Assembly: GCF_021173675.1 (NCBI RefSeq)
Contig: NZ_JAIHON010000004.1
Location: 434,001 to 498,000 of the forward strand
DNA length: 64,000 bases
Direction: 5' to 3'
From: Streptomyces lincolnensis
Lineage (GTDB): Bacteria > Actinomycetota > Actinomycetes > Streptomycetales > Streptomycetaceae
How positions within the stretch are numbered: the stretch's first letter is position 1; every line of letters starts with the position of its first letter. Both the position numbers and the translations under genes were made by a program. Under the pieces are notes generated by a model that did no database searches, was not told the origin of the DNA, and saw only the letters and a list, made by a program, of their open reading frames with translations. Shown here piece by piece: positions 24,247-32,703 of this stretch.

Positions 24247-25022
24247 CCAGCACGCGAACGATCACGCCCCGGACCGAACTCCGCCCCGGCTTCGGCATCC
24301 CGGGCCTCGCCCACCCGCTCGTGGCCCCGGCCGAGTGGGGCGAACTCACCCGCCCCGACACCCCCTTGCACTGGGTCGTCCTCCACGTCACCGACGACGG
24401 CCCCGGCAGCCGCCCCGACCCGCACTGCCTGGAGGCGGCCGGACGTCTGCGCAACGCGGGCGTCCGGGTCCTCGGCCACCTCGACACGACGTACGGCGCC
24501 CGCGTCTTCGGGGAGGTGATCTCCGACGCGCACCGCTACATCGAGTGGTACCAGGTCGACGGCTTCCTCCTGGACCACTGCCCGTCCGACCACACCGCGC
24601 TCCCCGAGATCCGCCGCACGGTCACCACGCTCCGCGCGCTCCGGGACAACGCCCACATCGTCCTCGGCCACGGCGTCCACCCGTATCCCGGCTACGCCGA
24701 GATCGCCGACCAGTTGGTCACGTTCTCCGGTCCGTGGAGCGAGTACCGCTGGTCCCAGGCGCCCGAGTGGACCGCCGACCACCCGCCCGACCGCTTCTGC
24801 CACCTGGTCCACGGCGTGCCCGGCCCCCACTTGGAGGAGGCTCTCCGCATCGCCCGCTGGCAGGGTGCGGCCACCATCTACTTCACGGACCGCACGAACA
24901 TTACAAACAGCATGGACCGCACAAACCGCGCGAACCGCTCCGTCCGCAACGCCCCATGGCAGACCATGCCCGGCTACTGGGACGACATCGTCTCGCGGAT
25001 CGGAACAGGTGTCTCGGAATGA
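24234..25022 (+). CDS. Spherulin-4/GH135 (Sph3)-like TIM-barrel protein
   Basis: The 262-residue product matches the spherulation-specific family 4 fold: LHWVVLHVTDDGPG, VRVLGHLDTTYGAR (residues 77-90) and YQVDGFLLDHCPSD (residues 106-119). Fungal Sph3 (GH135) cleaves N-acetylgalactosamine-rich polymer, and its catalytic pair lies in a GFFxDE-type strand. Here Asp114 is kept but the next residue is His115 rather than Glu. No signal peptide is seen, so it appears cytoplasmic unless exported otherwise. It overlaps the epimerase gene, so the two are coupled. The stop codon overlaps the -35 of the moeZ promoter. Confidence 0.78.
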   Translation: MPHLTSTRTITPRTELRPGFGIPGLAHPLVAPAEWGELTRPDTPLHWVVLHVTDDGPGSRPDPHCLEAAGRLRNAGVRVLGHLDTTYGARVFGEVISDAHRYIEWYQVDGFLLDHCPSDHTALPEIRRTVTTLRALRDNAHIVLGHGVHPYPGYAEIADQLVTFSGPWSEYRWSQAPEWTADHPPDRFCHLVHGVPGPHLEEALRIARWQGAATIYFTDRTNITNSMDRTNRANRSVRNAPWQTMPGYWDDIVSRIGTGVSE

Positions 25023-25041
25023 AAAAGGCCATGGCACTGTT
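25016..25041 (+). promoter_or_regulatory. Sigma-R-type promoter of moeZ, GGAAT-N18-GTT
   Basis: GGAAT (25016-25020), exactly 18 bases, then GTT (25039-25041), 45 bases before the moeZ GTG. The -35 hexamer runs into the TGA stop of the upstream gene. From memory, a moeB/moeZ gene is among the sigma-R targets reported in S. coelicolor. Confidence 0.72.
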
Positions 25042-25085
25042 ACGGGGAGAACAACCGTAATGATTGACCGACCAACGGAGTCCCC

Positions 25086-26264
25086 GTGTCGCTGCCACCC
25101 CTGGTCGAGCCCGCTGCCGAGCTCACCGTAGACGAGGTCCGCAGGTACTCCCGCCACCTGATCATCCCCGACGTCGGGATGGACGGGCAGAAGCGGCTGA
25201 AGAACGCCAAGGTGCTCTGTGTGGGCGCCGGCGGCCTGGGCTCGCCGGCGCTGATGTACCTCGCCGCGGCGGGCGTGGGCACGCTGGGCATCGTGGAGTT
25301 CGACGAGGTCGACGAGTCGAACCTCCAGCGCCAGATCATCCACAGCCAGGCCGACATCGGCCGCTCGAAGGCCGAGTCCGCGCGCGACTCCGTCCTCGGC
25401 ATCAACCCGTACGTGAACGTGATCCTTCACGAGGAGCGGCTCGAGGCCGACAACGTGATGGACATCTTCAGCCAGTACGACCTGATCGTGGACGGCACGG
25501 ACAACTTCGCCACCCGCTACCTGGTCAACGACGCCTGCGTGCTGCTGAACAAGCCGTACGTGTGGGGCTCGATCTACCGCTTCGACGGCCAGGCCTCCGT
25601 CTTCTGGTCCGAGCACGGCCCCTGCTACCGCTGCCTCTACCCGGAGCCCCCGCCCCCCGGCATGGTCCCCTCCTGCGCCGAGGGCGGCGTGCTCGGCGTG
25701 CTGTGCGCGTCCATCGGCTCCATCCAGGTCACCGAGGCCATCAAGGTCCTCACCGGCACGGGCGAGCCGCTCGTCGGCCGCCTGATGATCTACGACGCCC
25801 TGGAGATGCAGTACCGCCAGGTCAAGGTGCGCAAGGACCCGAACTGCGCGGTCTGCGGCGAGAACCCGACCGTCACCGAGCTCATCGACTACGAGGCCTT
25901 CTGCGGCGTCGTCTCCGAGGAGGCCCAGGAGGCGGCCGCCGGCTCGACGATCACTCCCAAGCAGCTCAAGGAGTGGATCGACGACGGCGAGAACATCGAG
26001 ATCATCGACGTCCGCGAGATCAACGAGTACGAGATCGTCTCGATCCCCGGCGCCAAGCTGATCCCGAAGAACGAGTTCCTCATGGGCACCGCCCTGGAGA
26101 GCCTCCCGCAGGACAAGAAGATCGTCTTGCACTGCAAGACGGGTGTCCGTAGTGCGGAAGTCCTCGCGGTCCTGAAGTCCGCGGGCTTCTCGGACGCCGT
26201 GCACGTCGGCGGCGGTGTGATCGGCTGGGTCAACCAGATCGAGCCGAGCAAGCCGGTGTACTGA
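25086..26264 (+). CDS. moeZ: MoeZ: adenylyltransferase/sulfurtransferase
   Basis: The 392-residue protein combines an N-terminal ThiF/MoeB E1-like domain (CVGAGGLGS near residue 47, and two Cys pairs, CYRC and CAVC, for zinc) with a C-terminal rhodanese domain holding the active cysteine in HCKTGVRSAE near residue 350. It adenylates the C-terminal glycine of sulfur-carrier proteins (MoaD, ThiS, CysO types) and passes sulfur to them for molybdopterin, thiamine or cysteine synthesis. moaE lies 31 kb away in this window. GGAG lies six bases before the GTG at 25086. Expression is likely sigma-R-dependent. Confidence 0.95.
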   Translation: MSLPPLVEPAAELTVDEVRRYSRHLIIPDVGMDGQKRLKNAKVLCVGAGGLGSPALMYLAAAGVGTLGIVEFDEVDESNLQRQIIHSQADIGRSKAESARDSVLGINPYVNVILHEERLEADNVMDIFSQYDLIVDGTDNFATRYLVNDACVLLNKPYVWGSIYRFDGQASVFWSEHGPCYRCLYPEPPPPGMVPSCAEGGVLGVLCASIGSIQVTEAIKVLTGTGEPLVGRLMIYDALEMQYRQVKVRKDPNCAVCGENPTVTELIDYEAFCGVVSEEAQEAAAGSTITPKQLKEWIDDGENIEIIDVREINEYEIVSIPGAKLIPKNEFLMGTALESLPQDKKIVLHCKTGVRSAEVLAVLKSAGFSDAVHVGGGVIGWVNQIEPSKPVY

Positions 26265-26283
26265 GCAGGCTTCCTCGCCCTGA

Positions 26284-26319
26284 CGGTGAGAGCCGTCGTG
26301 TCGGTGAGAACCGTTGTGT
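26284..26319. repeat. 18-bp direct duplication
   Basis: CGGTGAGAGCCGTCGTGT and CGGTGAGAACCGTTGTGT follow one another with two differences, just before the moeZ terminator. Confidence 0.75.
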
Positions 26320-26362
26320 CGGCGGGGGTTCCGGGCGCTGTGGGTGCCCGGGACCCCCGCCG
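26320..26362. terminator. Bidirectional terminator between moeZ and a convergent peptidase
   Basis: CGGCGGGGGTTCCGGGC pairs with GCCCGGGACCCCCGCCG through 17 positions with one G-U pair, closing a nine-base loop. It ends just before the stop of the leftward gene at 26366. Confidence 0.85.
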
Positions 26363-26365
26363 CCG

Positions 26366-27895
26366 TCATGAGCAGACCTTGCCGTCCTCGGGCACCTCGC
26401 CCTCCAGCAGATACGCGTTCACCGTCGCGTCGACACAGTCGCTCCCCCTGCCGTACGCCCCATGCCCCTCGCCCTTCCAGGTGAGCACCACTCCGACACC
26501 CTCGCCCAGCTCGTCCGCCATCCTGCGGGTGCCCTCGTAGGGCGTCGCCGGGTCGCCCGTGTTGCCCACGACGAGGACCGGTGCCGCCCCGGGCGCGCTC
26601 ACCTCCGGGGTGTCGTACTGCCCGGCCACCGGCCAGTCGTGGCACGAGCCGGCGGTGTCCCAGCCCAAGGCGCTCCCGAACACGGGCGAAATCTTCTCCA
26701 GCCTCGGCAGCAGCTTCTTCGCCTCCGCGACCGTCGGCCGCTGCCTGTCGTCCAGGCACGATATGGCCCGTTGGGAATGGGAGGCCGTGCCGTAGTGCCC
26801 CGACGGGTCGCGCTCGTTGTACTCGTCGGCGAGGGCCAGGAGCTCCGAACCGTCGCCCCGCTCGGCGGCCTCCAGGGCGCTGGTGAGGGTCGGCCAGCCG
26901 TCCTGGCTGTACAGCGGCAGGATGATGCCGATGAAGGCGAGCGCCTGGGTCAGCTTCCGTTCCGATGCCGTCGGCAGCGGATCGGCGTCGATCCGGTCCA
27001 GCAGCGCGGCGATCCTCCGTGATCCCCGCTCGGGATCCTCTCCGGTGGATTCGAGGTAGGAGTTCAGCGCGCGCTGGAATCCCCGGGCCTGGTTCTCCCG
27101 GTGCCCGACGACGTCGGCGCTCGGGTCGACAACCGCGTCGAGGACCAGCCTGCCGACCTTGCGGGGGAACAAATGGGCGTACACGCCCCCGAGTTCGGTG
27201 CCGTACGAGATGCCGAAGTAGTGGGTCCGGCGGTCGCCGAGCACCTGCCGGAGCAGGTCCATGTCGCGGGCGGTGTCGGTGGTCGAGACGTGGCCCAGCA
27301 AGGGGCCGGCGTTCCTCGCGCAGCCCTTGCCGAAGGTGCTGGAGTCCTGGAGGTAGGCCCGCTCCTCGGCCTGGGTGTCGGGAGTGATGTCCACCGACTC
27401 GGAGGCCTGGATCTCCTCGTCGTCGCGGCAGCGGACACGCTTGCTCAGGCCCACCCCGCGCGGATCCCAGCTGACCAGGTCGTACCGCTCGCGCAACGAG
27501 GAGACGACAGCGGCGTACGCGGGCATGGTGGAGACCCCCGAGCTGCCGGGACCGCCGAAGTTGAACAGCAGTGACCCGATGCGGTCCTCACCTCGAGCTC
27601 TGGTCCGGATCAGCGCCAGGCCGATCGTCTCGCCGTCGGGCTTCGCCCAGTCCAACGGCACCTTCAGCGTCGCGCACTGCCAGTCCCTGCCCGGCGCGGT
27701 GGAGTCCGCGGTGGCCGTGCAGCGGCCCCAGTCGGGCTTCTGCGAGGTCAGGGAGGAAGGCAGCGCGAGGGCGGTGGCGGAGGGCCCCTCCGGCGAACCA
27801 CCCGCCTTGTCGTCCCCCGACGATCCGCCGCTGCACCCGGCCACGAGCACCGCGGCCGCGGCACACCAGGCCGTCCACCATCCGAATCGCGTCAT
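26366..27895 (-). CDS. Tripeptidyl-aminopeptidase-like lipoprotein (SlpD/TAP family), paralogue 1
   Basis: The 509-residue protein has a lipoprotein signal (LVAGC, Cys21) and an alpha/beta hydrolase fold of the Streptomyces TAP/SlpD/SlpE family. The nucleophile is in GISYGTELGG, the acid in GNTGDPATPYE, and the histidine in GEGHGAYG; NFGGPGSSG forms the oxyanion region. It likely removes N-terminal tripeptides from extracellular peptides. ATG at 27895 was chosen for the signal peptide, with GGGGGGA upstream. A second paralogue lies next to it on the same strand. Confidence 0.9.
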   Translation of the reverse strand: MTRFGWWTAWCAAAAVLVAGCSGGSSGDDKAGGSPEGPSATALALPSSLTSQKPDWGRCTATADSTAPGRDWQCATLKVPLDWAKPDGETIGLALIRTRARGEDRIGSLLFNFGGPGSSGVSTMPAYAAVVSSLRERYDLVSWDPRGVGLSKRVRCRDDEEIQASESVDITPDTQAEERAYLQDSSTFGKGCARNAGPLLGHVSTTDTARDMDLLRQVLGDRRTHYFGISYGTELGGVYAHLFPRKVGRLVLDAVVDPSADVVGHRENQARGFQRALNSYLESTGEDPERGSRRIAALLDRIDADPLPTASERKLTQALAFIGIILPLYSQDGWPTLTSALEAAERGDGSELLALADEYNERDPSGHYGTASHSQRAISCLDDRQRPTVAEAKKLLPRLEKISPVFGSALGWDTAGSCHDWPVAGQYDTPEVSAPGAAPVLVVGNTGDPATPYEGTRRMADELGEGVGVVLTWKGEGHGAYGRGSDCVDATVNAYLLEGEVPEDGKVCS

Positions 27896-27983
27896 CGCAC
27901 GTCCCCCCTCGCAGGCCGTCCGCCGTGTGCCGCGGATGGCAGTCAGGCCATGGTAGGCAGACGATCCGTCGATCGCGGAGACC

Positions 27984-27992
27984 TGTGGATAA
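27984..27992 (-). promoter_or_regulatory. DnaA-box-like 9-mer in the peptidase promoter
   Basis: TTATCCACA on the minus strand is a perfect match to the classical DnaA box, about 90 bases upstream of the leftward peptidase start. A single box is weak evidence for DnaA binding. Confidence 0.3.
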
Positions 27993-28022
27993 CTCTCTGA
28001 CCTGCACATACGTCGAGGCGGG

Positions 28023-28154
28023 GCGGTGGTGCGGGTGGGACAGAGCGGTGGTGCGGATGGGACAGAGCGGTGGTGCGGGTGAGGCAGGACGGTGGTGCGG
28101 GCAGGACAGAGCAGCGGTGTGGGCGAGACGGGACGATGGCGCGGGTCAGGAGCA
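28023..28154. repeat. 22-bp tandem repeat, about six copies
   Basis: Units with the core GCGGTGGTGCGGGTGGGACA begin at 28023, 28045, 28067 and 28089, with decayed copies at about 28111 and 28133. They fill the gap between the two peptidase paralogues and touch the stop of the second. Confidence 0.8.
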
Positions 28155-29690
28155 CACGGTCCCAGCCGCCGGAACCCTCCCGTCCAGCAGATAGCCGTCC
28201 ACCGCGGCCCGTACGCACGGGTCCTTGCTGTCGTAGGCCCCGTGCCCCTGCCCCTTGTACGTCAGCTCGACGCCCACCCCCTTGCCCAGGGCGTCCACCA
28301 TCTTCCGCGCGCCCTCGTACGGCGTGGCCGGGTCGCCGGTGTTGCCCACGACGAGGATCGGCGCGGATCCCGGCGCGCTCACGTCCGGATGGTCGGCGGC
28401 GCCCGTCACGGCCCAGTCGGCGCAGCTGAGCATGGACCAGGCGAGGTAGTCGCCGAACAGGGCGGAGGCCGCCCGGAACCCGGGCAGCTTCCGCTGCACC
28501 TGGGCTGCCGTGTAACGCGGCTTGTCGTCGGCGCAGTTGATGGCCACGTTGGCCGCGGTGAGGTTGCTGTACTCGCCGTTCTGGTCGCGCCCGTTCATCG
28601 CGTCGGACAGGAACATCAGCATCTGGCCGTTGCCGTCGTAGGCCTGGTCGAGGCCCTCGGTGAGGAAGTCCCAGTAGTCCTTGGAGTACAGGGCCTGGGC
28701 GACGCCGCCGGTCGCCGCGGTCTGGGTCAGCCGGCGCGGGCCGATGCCGGGCAGGGGCTTGCCGTCCAGGTCCTTGAGCAGCTTGGCGATGCGGTTCACG
28801 ACGTCCTGCGCGCTGTCGCCGATCGGGCAGTCCTCGGTCTTCGAGACGCAGTCCTCGGCGAAGTTGTCGAGGGCCAGCTGGAAGCCCCTGGCCTGGCTGA
28901 GCGAGCCCTGTTCGGGGTCCTGCGTCGGGTCGACGACCGCGTCGAAGACCGCGCGGCCGACGCGCCCGGGGAACAAGTGGGCGTAGACGCCGCCGAGTTC
29001 GGTGCCGTAGGAGATGCCGAAGTAGTGCAGTCTGTCGTCGCCGAGGACCTGGCGCATCAGATCCATGTCGCGGGCCGCGTCGGTGGTGTGCACATGCGGG
29101 AGCACCTTCGCGGAGTTGTCCTCGCAGGCCGCGTTGAACTCCTTGGTGTTGTCGAGCAGTTCGGTGCGTTCGGCCGCGTCGTCGGGCGTCGCGTCCTGCT
29201 GGAAGTACGCGTCGAGCTGCCCGTCGTTCAGGCACTCCACCCCGGCGCTGCGACCGACCCCGCGGGGGTCGAAGCTCACCAGGTCGTAGCGTGTGCGCAG
29301 TTTCTCGTAGTCCGCGCCGAAGGCGGGCAGCGTGGTGACGCCCGAACCGCCGGGACCGCCGAAGTTGAAGATCAGCGAGCCGATCCGCCGGCTCTCTTCG
29401 CCGCTCGCCCTCGCCCGGATCAGCGCCAGGCCGATCCTGTCGCCCTTGGGCCTGTCCCAGTCGAGCGGTGCCTTCATGGTGGCGCACTGCCACTCGCCAC
29501 CGCCGGGCAGAGGCGAAGGGGCGTCACCACCGCCCTGCGCCGGGGACGGGGCAGGGCAGTCCTTCCAGCTCAGCTTCTGGGCCGTCAGATCCTGGTCCTC
29601 GGAGTCGTCGCCGCAGCCCGCCAGGAGGGTGGAGAGCAGGGCGACGGAGGCGGTCAGGGCAACGGCGCGCAGGCGGGGAGGATTCGGCAT
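28146..29690 (-). CDS. Tripeptidyl-aminopeptidase-like lipoprotein, paralogue 2
   Basis: The 514-residue protein has a lipobox LLAGC (Cys26) and the same hydrolase motifs as its neighbour: NFGGPGGSG, GISYGTELGG, GNTGDPATPYE and GQGHGAYD. The two share long identical stretches, so they arose by tandem duplication. It differs by an insert with four cysteines in the cap (CVSKTEDC and others) that may form a disulfide. It is an extracellular, membrane-anchored exopeptidase in likelihood. The ATG at 29690 has GGGAGC just upstream. Confidence 0.9.
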   Translation of the reverse strand: MPNPPRLRAVALTASVALLSTLLAGCGDDSEDQDLTAQKLSWKDCPAPSPAQGGGDAPSPLPGGGEWQCATMKAPLDWDRPKGDRIGLALIRARASGEESRRIGSLIFNFGGPGGSGVTTLPAFGADYEKLRTRYDLVSFDPRGVGRSAGVECLNDGQLDAYFQQDATPDDAAERTELLDNTKEFNAACEDNSAKVLPHVHTTDAARDMDLMRQVLGDDRLHYFGISYGTELGGVYAHLFPGRVGRAVFDAVVDPTQDPEQGSLSQARGFQLALDNFAEDCVSKTEDCPIGDSAQDVVNRIAKLLKDLDGKPLPGIGPRRLTQTAATGGVAQALYSKDYWDFLTEGLDQAYDGNGQMLMFLSDAMNGRDQNGEYSNLTAANVAINCADDKPRYTAAQVQRKLPGFRAASALFGDYLAWSMLSCADWAVTGAADHPDVSAPGSAPILVVGNTGDPATPYEGARKMVDALGKGVGVELTYKGQGHGAYDSKDPCVRAAVDGYLLDGRVPAAGTVCS

Positions 29691-29772
29691 GCTCCCATCC
29701 TGCGGTCGCCCACGGACGAACGCTCGGGACACGAGCCGTACGAGGTACGCACGCGTGCCCGTCTCTACAGCT

Positions 29773-32517
29773 CTACAGCGATCCCTTGCGGGACAGGTGG
29801 TTGAAGGCCAGCCAGCCCGGCAGCACCGGAAGCCACAGCGTCAGCAGTCGGAACAGCAGGACCGCCGGGGCGGCGACCTCCTTCTCCAGACCCACGGCGA
29901 TCAGACCGACCGTCAGGGTCGCCTCCACCGCGCCCACACCACCCGGGGTGGGGGCCGCCGAGCCCAGCGCGTTGCCCGCGAGGAACACGACGGCGACGCT
30001 GGCGATGCTGATCGAGGACCCCTCGGTGCCGAAGGCGCGGATCGACGCGTCCAGGCACATCACGAAGCAGGCGGTCAGTGCGAGCATGCCGCCGATGCCG
30101 GTGACCAGCTTCTGCGGCCGCTGGAGCACGTCGAGCATGCGCGGCACGACACCCGCGAACAGCGACCTCACGCGCGTGACGACGAATTTCCTGAGGAACG
30201 GCACCGAGGTCACCACGAGCACGAGCACGGCCACCGTCAGCAGACCCGCGATGACCGTCCGGGACGGCGAGAGCGACGGCGTCTTCTCGGTGCCGGTCAG
30301 ATAGCCGAAGGACAACAGCATCACGATGTGGCAGCCGAGCCCGAACAGTTGCGACGCGCCGACACTCGCCACGGCGAGCCCCGGCCGCACCCCCGCGCGC
30401 TGAAGGAAACGCGTGTTGAGGGCGACGCCGCCCACCGCCGCGGGCGCGACGATCTTCACGAACGAACCGGCGACCTGCGCCGCCACGGTCCGCACGAACG
30501 GCACCCGCTCCGGCACGAAGCCCAGCAGGGCCATCGCCGCCGCCACATAGCTCAGCGCGGAGAACGCGACGGCCGCCGCGACCCAGCCCCACTCGGCGTT
30601 CTCGATGAGCGGACCGAACTCGATGTGCGTGAGCTGCGTCAGCAGGAAGTACGCGCCGATCGCGCCGGCGATGAAACTGATCAGCGTCCGCGGCCGCACC
30701 CGCTCCAGCCGGGCCGGTTCGACCGGTGCCTGCGGCCGGATCAGCAGCACCTGGTGGCGGATCTGGGTGAGCAGATCCTCCTCACGGGCCTCCTCCACCG
30801 CCTCGTCGATGGCCCGCTTCTCGGCCCGCTGCTCCGCCTTCACGGCCTTCTTGTCGGGCTTTTCGAGTACGGGCCTGGTGTCCTCGGAGGCCTCCTCCAG
30901 GCGGGCCTGCTTGGCATGCCGGGACGCCTCCAGGATCGCGTCGCGCTCGCGCTGGGCGCGCTCCCTGGCCAGGGAGCGCAGCGTCGCGCGCGTGGAGCGG
31001 CTCAGCGCGATGGGCTGGAGCATCGGCAGACAGTCGGCCACCGCGTCGGGTCCGAGCACGCTCAGCGCCGCGTCCACCGCGCGTTCGGCGCCCACTCTGA
31101 GGCCGAGCGTCACCAGCAGCTGGGAGACGTCCATCCGCAGCAGCAGATCGCCCGCCGCGATCTCGCCGACGCGCAGGTCGGTGAGGATCACCGTGCCGGA
31201 ACGATCCACCAAGATCGCGTCACCCACCAGCCTGCGGTGCGCGATACGCCGGGACTGCAGGGCCCGTACCTGGTGCCAGGTCTCCCGCAGGAGGTCGTCG
31301 GTGATCTCCTCGTCCGGGAGCGAGTCGAGCGTGCGGCCTCCGGTGTGCTCGTAGACGAGCATCACCGCGTCGGGACCCAGCTCGGAGGTGGCGATCAGCT
31401 TGGGCGCGTTGGCGCCGGCCGCGATCGCCGCGTACGCCAGCAGCGCCTCCTGCTCCAGTGCCTGCCGCAGCGACGGGAGGCTGGAGCGGGTGGCGAAGCC
31501 GCGCAGCGTCAGGTTGCGCCAGGCCCGGTAGAAGAAGCCCTGGGCCTGCTGTTCCCGGTCGACGACCGTCACGTCCAGCGGCGGGCCGTCCTCCAGGGTG
31601 ACGAAGTAGCGCCGGCCGCGGTCGCCGGTCTCCGCGGTCTCGTGTGCCTCCTCACGGGCCGCGCTCACCGGGCGGAAACCGACCGTCCGCAGGCCCGCCA
31701 TCAGGGTCCGGCCGGTGGGACGCACATTGGGCGAGCCGACCGCGTACAGCGTGCCGTAGGCGACGGTCCAGCCGATCAGCACCGTCAGGATGATCGAGAA
31801 CGGCGTGGTGTAGCCGGTGACGAGCATCGAGAACGCGTCGAGCATCAGCACGATCCACAGCACCGCCCGCCAGCGCGGCCTGCGCGACATGCCGACGGCC
31901 GTCATGTAGGCGATGACGGGGGCCAGATAGCCGTGCACGGGATCGGTGAGCGCGTGGATGTCGCCGGGGGAGGGCTGGGTCAGCGCCTCCTGGATCGAGT
32001 CGGGGGCGGCCTGGGCGACCCACAGGTCGGTGGCGAGCGTCACCCCGTGCGCGAGCACCGCCGCGAGCACACCGTCGGCGATGCGCAGGCCGTCCCGCTT
32101 GATGAGCCGCTCGATGGCGAACGCGACGGGCACGAGGAGGATCGCGATGCTGGAGGCCAGTCCCGCGATCTTGATCAGCAGGTCGGGTGCCTGCCCGGTG
32201 CCCTTGTTGATGTCCTGTTCGAGCCCCGAGGTGGTGCCGTGCGCGAACGCGGCGATCCCGATGAGCAGGGCGACGGCCAGCACGCCGACCACCAGCCGCA
32301 TCAGGTCCGAAGGGCGGTGCACGCGCGCGGGGAGCAGCGGTTCGTCGCCCTCCACCTCGTCGGCGTAGACCTCGTCCGGTTCCTCGGCGGCCGGCGCGGG
32401 CTTGTCCGCAGGCGGCTTTTTGGCGGTGTCCGGTGTGCCCGCCTCGCCGGTGCCCGGGCGCGACGAAGCATCAGAGGTGCTCTCCGCATCCTCCGGGTGT
32501 ACACCCTGTTGCTTCAT
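29773..32517 (-). CDS. Large membrane protein: degenerate kinase-like domain plus flippase-like (LPG synthase TM) domain
   Basis: The 914-residue protein has a disordered acidic N-terminus, about seven helices (residues 70-270), a soluble central domain, a charged coiled-coil-like stretch (about 590-640, KKAVKAEQRAEKR) and a C-terminal set of about eight helices of the lysylphosphatidylglycerol synthase/flippase type (TIGR00374-like), ending GSAAPTPGGVGAVEATL. The central domain reads like a protein kinase lobe: AHRRLVGDAILV at the catalytic loop and ILTDLRVGE at the DFG position, with key residues altered, so it is probably a pseudokinase. Lipid flipping is a family inference. ATG at 32517 is favoured over GTG at 32541. 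Confidence 0.82.
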   Translation of the reverse strand: MKQQGVHPEDAESTSDASSRPGTGEAGTPDTAKKPPADKPAPAAEEPDEVYADEVEGDEPLLPARVHRPSDLMRLVVGVLAVALLIGIAAFAHGTTSGLEQDINKGTGQAPDLLIKIAGLASSIAILLVPVAFAIERLIKRDGLRIADGVLAAVLAHGVTLATDLWVAQAAPDSIQEALTQPSPGDIHALTDPVHGYLAPVIAYMTAVGMSRRPRWRAVLWIVLMLDAFSMLVTGYTTPFSIILTVLIGWTVAYGTLYAVGSPNVRPTGRTLMAGLRTVGFRPVSAAREEAHETAETGDRGRRYFVTLEDGPPLDVTVVDREQQAQGFFYRAWRNLTLRGFATRSSLPSLRQALEQEALLAYAAIAAGANAPKLIATSELGPDAVMLVYEHTGGRTLDSLPDEEITDDLLRETWHQVRALQSRRIAHRRLVGDAILVDRSGTVILTDLRVGEIAAGDLLLRMDVSQLLVTLGLRVGAERAVDAALSVLGPDAVADCLPMLQPIALSRSTRATLRSLARERAQRERDAILEASRHAKQARLEEASEDTRPVLEKPDKKAVKAEQRAEKRAIDEAVEEAREEDLLTQIRHQVLLIRPQAPVEPARLERVRPRTLISFIAGAIGAYFLLTQLTHIEFGPLIENAEWGWVAAAVAFSALSYVAAAMALLGFVPERVPFVRTVAAQVAGSFVKIVAPAAVGGVALNTRFLQRAGVRPGLAVASVGASQLFGLGCHIVMLLSFGYLTGTEKTPSLSPSRTVIAGLLTVAVLVLVVTSVPFLRKFVVTRVRSLFAGVVPRMLDVLQRPQKLVTGIGGMLALTACFVMCLDASIRAFGTEGSSISIASVAVVFLAGNALGSAAPTPGGVGAVEATLTVGLIAVGLEKEVAAPAVLLFRLLTLWLPVLPGWLAFNHLSRKGSL

Positions 32518-32703
32518 CGTCTCTTCTTGATCTCGTATCACCGGTCACCGCCCGCACGATGGTGGCATGCCCCACCGACACGCGGGGGTATCAGGGTGCA
32601 CATGCGGGGGCGCACAGTCTGCCCGAAGCGCTGCCCGGGGGCGAGGGATACGCCCGGTGACGAGCGCGTCACGTTGTCGGTGGGGTGGGGCAGGATGGGA
32701 CGG

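Noticed and set aside
23316..26759. A 1147-codon open frame on the minus strand across the epimerase, GH135-like and moeZ genes
   Set aside because: It is antisense to three well-supported genes and its translation is Arg/Gly/Ala/Asp-rich with no domain. Long antisense frames are normal in DNA with this third-position GC.
28023..28154. Possible CRISPR array
   Set aside because: The 22-bp units are contiguous and degenerate, with no unique spacers and no cas genes nearby.
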